NCBI GenBank assembly: GCA_964370045.1
Contig: CAYJGZ010000001.1
Coordinates: 124,001 to 188,000 of the forward strand
Length of the DNA stretch: 64,000 nt
Direction of reading: 5' to 3'
DNA from: JAAYCI01 sp964370045
GTDB taxonomy: Bacteria; Bacillota; Clostridia; Oscillospirales; Ruminococcaceae
Positions 58,114 to 64,000 of the stretch are shown piece by piece. The translations under genes and the position numbers were made by a program. The notes beneath the pieces are model-generated. The model saw only the letters and a program-made list of their open reading frames with translations, was not told the origin of the DNA and made no database searches. The first letter of the stretch is position 1. Every line of letters begins with the position of its first letter.

Positions 58114-59763
58114 ATGGATTACAAACAGCTTGCGGATATTTTGTTCCCCGATGTGACACAAACTATGGAGGACCTGGAAAAGCGATACCCACAGCGAAGC
58201 CTCGCCGAGGGGGCAAAGGTGTGCCGTATGGCGCCCAGCCCCACCGGCTTTATGCACCTTGGCAACCTTTACGGAGCCATAGCGGACGAGCGCCTTGCCC
58301 ACCAAAGCGGCGGCGTGTTTTACCTGCGCATTGAGGACACCGACCAAAAGCGAAGCGTTGAAAACGGCGTTGAGACGATTTTGGATGTGTTTAAGGAGTA
58401 TGAGCTTTCGTTTGACGAGGGGGCTGTGCTAAGCGGTGATATGGGCGAGTACGGGCCTTATCGCCAAAGACAGCGTGCGGATATTTACCATGTGTGCGCA
58501 AAACAGCTTGTTGAGCAGGGAAAGGCATACCCCTGCTTTTTGACCGAGCAGCAGCTGGCCGACATGCGAGACAAGCAGGTGGAGCAAAAGCTGAGCTATG
58601 GGTGCTACGGGGAGTTTGCGCTGTATAGAGACGCACAGCTAAAGGAGATAAAACAGCGCATAAATGAGGGGCAAAGCTACGTCATACGCTACCGCAGTGA
58701 GGGAAGCGAGCAAAACAGAGTAAAGCTGACCGACCTTGCAAGGGGCACGCTGGAGCTACCCGAAAACCAGCAGGACGTTGTGATACTAAAAGCGGACGGC
58801 ATTCCAACCTACCATTTTGCGCATGTGGTGGACGATTACTTTATGCGCACAAACCTTGTGATACGTGGCGAGGAATGGCTGGCGACGCTGCCCATACACC
58901 TGCAGTTGTTTGCCGCTATGGGATGGCGTGCGCCAAAGTACCTGCACACCGCCCACCTGATGAAGCAGGAGGGCGAGGGCAAGCGCAAGCTTTCCAAGCG
59001 TAAAGACCCCGAGCTTGCGCTAAGCTATTACAGCGAAAAGGGCTACACGGTGGCGGCGGTGAAGGAATACCTCATGAGCCTGCTAAACTCAAACTTTGAG
59101 GACTGGCGCGGCGCAAACCCCGACCTGCCGCTTTCGGATTTTCCCTTCAGCGTGAAAAAGATGGGAACGTCGGGTGCGCTGTTTGACATTGAAAAGCTGA
59201 ACGATGTCTCCCGCAATGTGATTAGCCGTATGTCCGCAGAGAGGGTGTACGAGCTGCTATGTGCCTGGGCAGGGCAGTACGATGAGCAATTTGCACAGCT
59301 GCTTTGCAGGGATAAAGAGTACACGCTGGCGATGCTCGCCATAGGCAGGGGCGGCAAAAAGCCCCGCAAGGACCTGTGCGTGTGGCAGGATGCAAAGCCG
59401 TACCTCTCCTTCTTCTTTGAGGAGCTTTTTGGGCCAGAGTACACACTGCCGCAGAGCATACCGGCTGCAAAAGCGGCGGAGATGCTGAGCTTTTACAAGG
59501 GGATATACGACGAAAAAGACGAGGCGGACGTGTGGTTTGATAAAGTAAAACAGCTCGCACGCACCTTTGGCTATGCGGACGACATGAAAGCGTACAAAAA
59601 AGACCCACAGCAGTGGCCGGGCACTGTGGCGGACGTGAGCACCGTTTTGCGCCTTGCGGTGTGCGGCCGCCCCCAAAGCCCGGACTTAGCGCAGGTGATG
59701 CGCATAATGGGCACAACGGCGGTGCACGCACGCATGGACAAAATGATAGCAGCGCTGGGGTAA
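58114..59763 (+). CDS. gltX: Glutamyl-tRNA synthetase
   Basis: A 549-residue class I enzyme that charges tRNA-Glu. The HIGH-like motif is in APSPTGFMHLGNLYGAIADE (near residue 50) and the KMSKS-like motif is KLSKRKDPELAL (near 295). It carries a longer N-terminal extension before the Rossmann fold (about 38 residues) and is longer than the usual 480-500 residues. GAGGAG precedes the ATG. A glnS gene follows, so the cell can charge tRNA-Gln directly and this enzyme can be the discriminating type. Confidence 0.92.
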   Translation: MDYKQLADILFPDVTQTMEDLEKRYPQRSLAEGAKVCRMAPSPTGFMHLGNLYGAIADERLAHQSGGVFYLRIEDTDQKRSVENGVETILDVFKEYELSFDEGAVLSGDMGEYGPYRQRQRADIYHVCAKQLVEQGKAYPCFLTEQQLADMRDKQVEQKLSYGCYGEFALYRDAQLKEIKQRINEGQSYVIRYRSEGSEQNRVKLTDLARGTLELPENQQDVVILKADGIPTYHFAHVVDDYFMRTNLVIRGEEWLATLPIHLQLFAAMGWRAPKYLHTAHLMKQEGEGKRKLSKRKDPELALSYYSEKGYTVAAVKEYLMSLLNSNFEDWRGANPDLPLSDFPFSVKKMGTSGALFDIEKLNDVSRNVISRMSAERVYELLCAWAGQYDEQFAQLLCRDKEYTLAMLAIGRGGKKPRKDLCVWQDAKPYLSFFFEELFGPEYTLPQSIPAAKAAEMLSFYKGIYDEKDEADVWFDKVKQLARTFGYADDMKAYKKDPQQWPGTVADVSTVLRLAVCGRPQSPDLAQVMRIMGTTAVHARMDKMIAALG

Positions 59764-59872
59764 TGGACACATTGCCATAAGGTATACGTTAAAGACGAGG
59801 AGAAAGCGGTATACCCTCTCCTGCCTGTGGCGGGGGGAGGGTATACCAAAAAACTTCTCTTTTGTCCATGCA
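59763..59872 (-). repeat. Palindromic intergenic repeat, diverged copy (reversed)
   Basis: Read on the minus strand: GCATGGACAAAAGAGAAG, then a hairpin GGTATACCCTCC/GAGGGTATACC with a changed arm, then an end reading CAATGTGTCCATTA. The layout equals the family at 2515 and 10976. It fills the gap between gltX and glnS. Confidence 0.6.
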
Positions 59873-59906
59873 CGGGTAGATGTATTCAAAAAATCGGAGG
59901 TTCATT

Positions 59907-61586
59907 ATGCAGAATAAGACAGAGTGGCGGCAGGATATGCAGCTGCCACAAAACTTTATATATGATGTGGTGGATGGGGACATTGCAGAGGGCTTTAAGG
60001 ATGTGGTGCACACACGCTTTCCCCCCGAGCCAAACGGCTACCTGCACATAGGCAGTGCTAAGGCCATCTGGATAAATTACAGCACCGCCATGAAGTACGG
60101 CGGACTTTTCAACCTGCGCTTTGACGACACAAACCCCGAGCGTGAGGACGAGGAATACGTGAAGTCTATCGAGGAGGATTTGCTGTGGCTGGGCGCTGTG
60201 CCAAACGGCGGTATTTTTTACGGTAGTGACTACTTTGAAAAATGCTACGAGCTTGCGGTGAAGCTGATTTCGGATGGCAAGGCGTATGTGGATGACCTAA
60301 GCGCAGAGGAGATGCGTGAGTATCGTGGCACGCTGACACAGCCAGGCAGGGAAAGCCCCTTCCGAGGCCGTAGCGTGCAGGAGAATTTACAGCTGTTTGC
60401 GCAGATGAGAGAGGGCAAGTTCCCCGAGGGGGCACGCACGCTACGTGCAAAAATAGACATGGCTTCCTCCAACATGAACATGCGAGACCCTGCGCTGTAT
60501 CGCATAAAATACGCACACCACCACAGGCAGGGGGATGCGTGGTGCATCTATCCTCTGTACGACTTTGCCCACCCCATTCAGGATGCGCTGGAGGGTGTTA
60601 CCCACTCGCTGTGCTCCATAGAGTTTGAAAATCATCGCCCACTTTACGACTGGGTGATAGACAATATCGACATACCCAAAAAGCCACGCCAGTATGAGTT
60701 CGCACGGCTGAACCTAACGCACACCGTCATGAGCAAGCGCTACCTGCGGGAGCTGGTGCAGACGGGCGCCGTGGACGGCTGGGACGACCCACGTATGCCC
60801 ACGCTTGCGGCGCTTCGTCGCAGGGGGTATACGCCCTCCTCCATCGTGAGCTTTGTGCAAAAGTCGGGCGTGGCAAAGGCGTACAGCACGGTGGACATCC
60901 GCCTTTTGGAGTACTGTATACGGGAAGAGCTGAACCAAAGCGCCACCAGGCGCATAGCTGTGCTGGACCCCATAAAGGTGACGATAACCAACTATCCGCA
61001 GGACCTGCAGGAGAGTTTTGAAATCTCGAACAATCCGCTTGACGAGGATGCAGGCGTGCGGAGTGTTGCGTTTTCGGGGGAAGTGTACATAGAGCGTGAG
61101 GACTTCGCCGAGGTGCCGCCGCCCAAGTGGCAACGGCTGCGCCCCGAGGGTGAAGTGCGGCTGATGGGTGCGTATATTATCCGCTGCAACGAGGTTATAA
61201 AGGATGAAAACGGAAACGTGACACAGCTTTTGTGCACGGCGGACCTTGAAACACGCAACCAAAAGCCGCTGGACGGCCGTAAGGTGAAGGGCACTATCCA
61301 CTGGGTGAGCGCATCCCATGCGGTGGATGCAAAGGTAAACCTTTACGACAACCTATTCACGGTGGAGAACGTTGCGGACATACCCGAGGACGAGGACTAT
61401 TTGCAGTATGTAAACCGGGACTCGCTGACCTGCTTTTCGCACTGCAAGCTGGAGCAGGCGCTGGCAGACACACAGCCGGGCGAGCGCTTTCAGTTTGTGC
61501 GCATGGGCTACTTCTGCGCAGACAGCCGCAATGAAAACACGTTCAACCGTATCGTCAAGCTGAAGGATAGCTTTAAGCTGGAATAG
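59907..61586 (+). CDS. glnS: Glutaminyl-tRNA synthetase
   Basis: A 559-residue class I enzyme that charges tRNA-Gln with glutamine. The HIGH-like motif lies in RFPPEPNGYLHIGSAKAIW (near 45), then FNLRFDDTNPEREDEEYV, and the KMSKS-like motif is THTVMSKRYLREL (near 272). The anticodon-binding barrels follow (FSGEVYIEREDF, VKGTIHWVSASHAV). Most Firmicutes lack glnS and use the GatCAB route, so this gene was probably gained by transfer, as in some Clostridia. CGGAGG precedes the ATG at 59907. It lies directly behind gltX. Confidence 0.93.
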   Translation: MQNKTEWRQDMQLPQNFIYDVVDGDIAEGFKDVVHTRFPPEPNGYLHIGSAKAIWINYSTAMKYGGLFNLRFDDTNPEREDEEYVKSIEEDLLWLGAVPNGGIFYGSDYFEKCYELAVKLISDGKAYVDDLSAEEMREYRGTLTQPGRESPFRGRSVQENLQLFAQMREGKFPEGARTLRAKIDMASSNMNMRDPALYRIKYAHHHRQGDAWCIYPLYDFAHPIQDALEGVTHSLCSIEFENHRPLYDWVIDNIDIPKKPRQYEFARLNLTHTVMSKRYLRELVQTGAVDGWDDPRMPTLAALRRRGYTPSSIVSFVQKSGVAKAYSTVDIRLLEYCIREELNQSATRRIAVLDPIKVTITNYPQDLQESFEISNNPLDEDAGVRSVAFSGEVYIEREDFAEVPPPKWQRLRPEGEVRLMGAYIIRCNEVIKDENGNVTQLLCTADLETRNQKPLDGRKVKGTIHWVSASHAVDAKVNLYDNLFTVENVADIPEDEDYLQYVNRDSLTCFSHCKLEQALADTQPGERFQFVRMGYFCADSRNENTFNRIVKLKDSFKLE

Positions 61587-61625
61587 TGCACACTTTTTGC
61601 ATATTTTCAGGCACGCTTGTATTTT

Positions 61626-61788
61626 ATATAGTGTCGACAATAGTGTTCAGACGGCATACTTTGGTTATTTTTCCGTTCTACTGTGTCCTCAAAACTTACA
61701 TTCCACAAAGGAGTGTATCGTTTTTCCTCCTTGTAGAACAAAAAAATTCCTCAAAATCTGCTCGTTTCAACTACTGTCGACACTATAT
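61626..61788. repeat. MITE-like element, copy 2 (163 bp)
   Basis: It begins ATATAGTGTCGACAATAGT and ends in the inverted form with 18 of 19 matches. The interior shares CATTCCACAAAGGAGTG, ATCGTTTTTCC and CTCAAAATCTGCT with the copy at 431-594. TA flanks both ends. It lies between glnS and the sugar kinase gene. Confidence 0.75.
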
Positions 61789-61913
61789 TTGCGTGCTTTT
61801 TTTGTGCTCTTAAACGACTATAAATGTGATGTACAATATGCACAAAAAGGCAATTATGGCGCAAACGGTACACATCTTGGCGAAAAAATCATGTACCACA
61901 GGATATTTTAGTG

Positions 61914-61936
61914 ATATACTTATCCGTGAAGTATAT
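61914..61936 (+). promoter_or_regulatory. Palindrome upstream of the sugar kinase gene, putative operator
   Basis: ATATACTT and AAGTATAT form a perfect 8-bp inverted repeat with 7 bases between, ending 20 bp before the start codon and just before the ribosome site. A repressor bound here would block transcription or translation start. Confidence 0.5.
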
Positions 61937-61956
61937 ATATAGGAGCGTGACTTATC

Positions 61957-63399
61957 ATGAATGAGTACGTACTGGCAGTGGACAGAGGATGCACAAACAC
62001 AAAGGCGGTCATCTTTGACAGCAAGGGAAACGAGGTGGCGGTGTACAGGCACAACAATCAAAAGCCGCAGTTTGGTGCGAATGGCAGCGCCGAAGTGGAC
62101 ATGCAGGTGATGATTGAGGAAGTGTACAGCGTAATAAGGCAGGCCACTGATGCGTTTGACCCTGCGCAGATAAAGGGCATAGGCGTTGTGGGGCAGGGCA
62201 GTGGGCTGTATGTTGTGGGCAAGGACGCAAAGCCACTGCGCAAGGGTATACTCTCGCTGGACACACGCATGGAAAGCGAAATGCAGGCCATACGGGAGCA
62301 GGGCATTGCGCAAAAGTACAAGGAGGATGCCGTGGCAACGCTGATGCCCGACAAGCCGCTTGTGCTACTGCGCTGGATTAAGCAAAATGAGCCTGATGTT
62401 TATGCCAAAATTGACAAAATATTCTTTTCTAAGGACTGGATTAACCTTAATCTCTGTGGCAAAAGCTATACCGACATCACCGACGCAAGCTCGGCAGGCT
62501 TTTTGCGCAAAAGCGACCTAAGCCTTTACAGGGAAGGCTTTGAGATGCTGGGTGTCTGCGAGGTGGGGGACAAGGTGCCCGAGATAATGCCCTCGCACAG
62601 CATAATAGGCGCAATAACAAAAGAGGCAGCTGCGGCAACCGGCCTTGCCGAGGGAACGCAGGTGGTGTGCGGCGCACACGACTTGCAAACATTCCCTTAC
62701 GGCACGGGCACGCTGAGCTCACAGACGCTCGTGTCCATAATGGGTACATGGGGCACAAATATACTGCCTGTAAAAAAGCAGGATGCCGCAGGTGTAAGCG
62801 GCTTTGAGCACATAGTGCCGGGGTACGACGTGTACGCAAAGTTTGACGGAAGCTCGGGCGCTGTGCTGGACAAAATGCGCGAGCTGATGTACCCCGAAGT
62901 TTCATACGAGGAAATAGAAAAGATGCTGAAGGATGTGCCCGAAACTTCGGTGTGCTTTGTGCCGCATGTGTTTGGCAGGCCGCAAAACGAGCAAGCCAGC
63001 GCTAAATTTTTCGGCCTGCGTGCACAACACGGCAGGGCGGATATTATAAGGGCGGTGTACGAGGGCGTAGCGTTTGCACACTACGACAACATACAAAACC
63101 TCTTTGGGCAGGAAAACACACGTGAAGTATGGCTGGTGGGCGGCGGCGCAAAGAGCGAGGGCATGTGCAGGATATTTGCGGATGTCACGGGGCTTACGCT
63201 GTACACCTCCTCTGTGCAAGAAATTACGGCAAGGGGCATGGCGCTGAACACGCTTGTGGGTATTGGCATGTATAAAAATCACGAGGAAGCGTGCATAAAA
63301 GCGCCTGTTGAAAATACATTTGAGCCAAACACGGCCAAAAAGGCGTATTACGACAAAAAATACGAAATGTACAAAAAGCTGTGCGATTTTGTGGGATAG
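61957..63399 (+). CDS. FGGY-family carbohydrate kinase
   Basis: A 480-residue sugar kinase that phosphorylates a ketopentose, polyol or similar sugar with ATP. The N-terminal phosphate loop is AVDRGCTNTKAVIFDSKGNE; GVVGQGSGLYVV and LSLDTRM mark the sugar site, FSKDWINLNLCGKSYTDITDASS is the central family motif and WLVGGGAKSEGMCRIFADVTG the second FGGY signature. The closest general match is the xylulose/L-xylulose kinase type, but the substrate cannot be fixed. TAGGAGC precedes the ATG, right behind an inverted repeat. A class II aldolase gene follows, so kinase and aldolase probably serve one pathway. Confidence 0.87.
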   Translation: MNEYVLAVDRGCTNTKAVIFDSKGNEVAVYRHNNQKPQFGANGSAEVDMQVMIEEVYSVIRQATDAFDPAQIKGIGVVGQGSGLYVVGKDAKPLRKGILSLDTRMESEMQAIREQGIAQKYKEDAVATLMPDKPLVLLRWIKQNEPDVYAKIDKIFFSKDWINLNLCGKSYTDITDASSAGFLRKSDLSLYREGFEMLGVCEVGDKVPEIMPSHSIIGAITKEAAAATGLAEGTQVVCGAHDLQTFPYGTGTLSSQTLVSIMGTWGTNILPVKKQDAAGVSGFEHIVPGYDVYAKFDGSSGAVLDKMRELMYPEVSYEEIEKMLKDVPETSVCFVPHVFGRPQNEQASAKFFGLRAQHGRADIIRAVYEGVAFAHYDNIQNLFGQENTREVWLVGGGAKSEGMCRIFADVTGLTLYTSSVQEITARGMALNTLVGIGMYKNHEEACIKAPVENTFEPNTAKKAYYDKKYEMYKKLCDFVG

Positions 63400-63469
63400 A
63401 TTTTGCCCATGTAATATTGTTTACGATAAATTCACATAGAGACATTGTTAAGTTTATGTAGGCTAAGCC

Positions 63470-63504
63470 GTGTTTCCTCCCCACCTGCGGTGGGGAGGAA
63501 ACAC
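63470..63504. repeat. Perfect 16-bp hairpin of the variable-arm type
   Basis: GTGTTTCCTCCCCACC pairs perfectly with GGTGGGGAGGAAACAC around TGC. No T-run follows, so termination is unlikely. It resembles the palindromic repeat hairpins (CCCC at the arm end) but its flanks do not match. Confidence 0.5.
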
Positions 63505-63555
63505 AAAATCTCTTGTGCTACAAGGGAGGATAATGCTTTGTCAGCATTAACAGTA

Positions 63556-63571
63556 CAGTGTCAACACAGAC
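63556..63571. promoter_or_regulatory. Palindrome CAGTGTCAACACAG before the aldolase gene
   Basis: Close to the AGTGTTGACACT sites at 39218 and 46423 when read on the other strand. It lies 16 bp before the aldolase start. Confidence 0.3.
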
Positions 63572-63586
63572 AAAAGGAGTAGAGAA

Positions 63587-64000
63587 ATGGCTGTTGTAAA
63601 CTTGAAAGAAATGCTAAAGGACGCACAAAAGGGCAACTATGCGGTGCCTGCTATCAATATCACATGCTGGGAGACACTTAAAGCGCTATCGCAGGTGATG
63701 GAGGAGGAGAACTCGCCTGTAATTATGTCGCTGACCCCAAAGTTTTTGAACTTTTTGGGCGGAGACTACATCTGCCCCTCCATTCTGAAGGTGGCTTCCA
63801 AAATGCGTGTGCCGGTGGCGCTTCACCTCGACCACGGCAAGAGCATGGAGGAGGTAGTGCAGGCAATTCAAAACGGCTTTACCTCGGTAATGATTGACGG
63901 CTCACACCTGCCGTTTGAGGAGAATGTGCAAATCTCTGCACAGGTTGCGAAGGTTGCGCACTCGGTGGGTGTCTCGGTGGAGGCGGAGCTGGGCAGCATC
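63587..64000 (+). CDS. Class II fructose/ketose-bisphosphate aldolase (partial)
   Basis: The first 138 residues of a zinc-dependent class II aldolase, cut by the window edge. It starts VVNLKEMLKDAQKGNYAVPAINITCWETLKAL, the A-x-N...E motif, and has VPVALHLDHGKSMEEVVQAIQNGFTSVMIDGSHLPFEEN, with the zinc histidine and catalytic Asp in HLDHG, and EAELGSI at the end. It cleaves fructose 1,6-, tagatose 1,6- or a related ketose bisphosphate (also the IolJ type) into triose phosphates. AAAAGGAG precedes the ATG. The upstream sugar kinase suggests a peripheral sugar pathway. Confidence 0.9.
   Translation, partial: MAVVNLKEMLKDAQKGNYAVPAINITCWETLKALSQVMEEENSPVIMSLTPKFLNFLGGDYICPSILKVASKMRVPVALHLDHGKSMEEVVQAIQNGFTSVMIDGSHLPFEENVQISAQVAKVAHSVGVSVEAELGSI

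Noticed and set aside
1..64000. tRNA, rRNA, CRISPR arrays, prophage or transposase genes
   Set aside because: No T-loop-like or rRNA stretches, no regularly spaced direct repeats and no integrase, transposase or capsid motifs were found by eye. A tRNAscan and HMM search would settle this.

Overview
The window looks like chromosomal DNA of a low-to-mid GC Firmicute, most likely class Clostridia (possibly a gut Oscillospirales-like lineage; the genus cannot be read from the sequence). Support comes from strong AGGAGG ribosome binding sites, a nine-gene V-type ATPase operon, a Gram-positive type ThiI with its own cysteine desulfurase, a DUF1292 protein, a small RelA/SpoT-type alarmone synthetase, a NiaR-type repressor, lipoproteins with lipoboxes and the rpsF-ssb-rpsR operon. 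No rRNA, tRNA, CRISPR array, transposase or phage gene was seen.

Region 1 (1-9.7 kb, all minus strand, facing away from an AraC-type regulator at 10.0 kb) is an unusual catabolic cluster. In transcription order it holds a HpcH/HpaI-type aldolase, a D-2-hydroxyacid dehydrogenase, an IolB-like isomerase, a UlaG-like metallo-lactonase, a uroporphyrinogen-decarboxylase-family protein, a creatininase-family hydrolase (possibly IolN-like), two tandemly duplicated Asp/Glu-racemase-family proteins, an archaeal-type (type II) GAPDH and the start of an archaeal-type phosphoglycerate kinase. Ring opening, isomerisation, aldol cleavage and substrate-level phosphorylation of a triose phosphate can be put together from these families, but the substrate is unknown. 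Region 2 (11.3-17.3 kb) holds two NTF2-like proteins, a second AraC-type DNA-binding domain, and a sugar ABC importer (lipoprotein plus two permeases, no ATPase). At the far right edge a FGGY sugar kinase and a class II aldolase start another sugar module.

Region 3 (17.5-32.6 kb) is cell-envelope related: a 58-residue membrane peptide, a 3D-domain protein, a 2229-residue surface protein with a proline-rich stalk and C-terminal membrane helices, a VTT/TVP38 membrane protein, an M20 dipeptidase, an SDR oxidoreductase, and a protein joining CinA to a membrane helix, a degenerate sortase-B-like domain and a SpoIID-like domain. Region 4 (32.7-45.3 kb) holds thiI, a cysteine desulfurase, the V-ATPase operon and a DUF1292 gene.

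Region 5 (45.6-64 kb) is mostly housekeeping and signalling: a cyclophilin lipoprotein, cardiolipin synthase, an alarmone synthetase, a three-gene c-di-GMP operon (EAL, GGDEF, GGDEF), rpsF-ssb-rpsR, niaR, a zinc-ribbon protein with a highly structured upstream region, a glycosyltransferase, gltX and glnS.

The spaces between genes carry much structure. There is a family of about 111-bp palindromic repeats whose flanks are conserved while the hairpin arms change in a matched way (three near-identical copies and several diverged ones). A 164-bp MITE-like element is present in two copies plus a diverged relative. A 265-bp element with 24-bp inverted ends sits inside the V-ATPase operon. Many further GC-rich hairpins lie between the genes of region 1.
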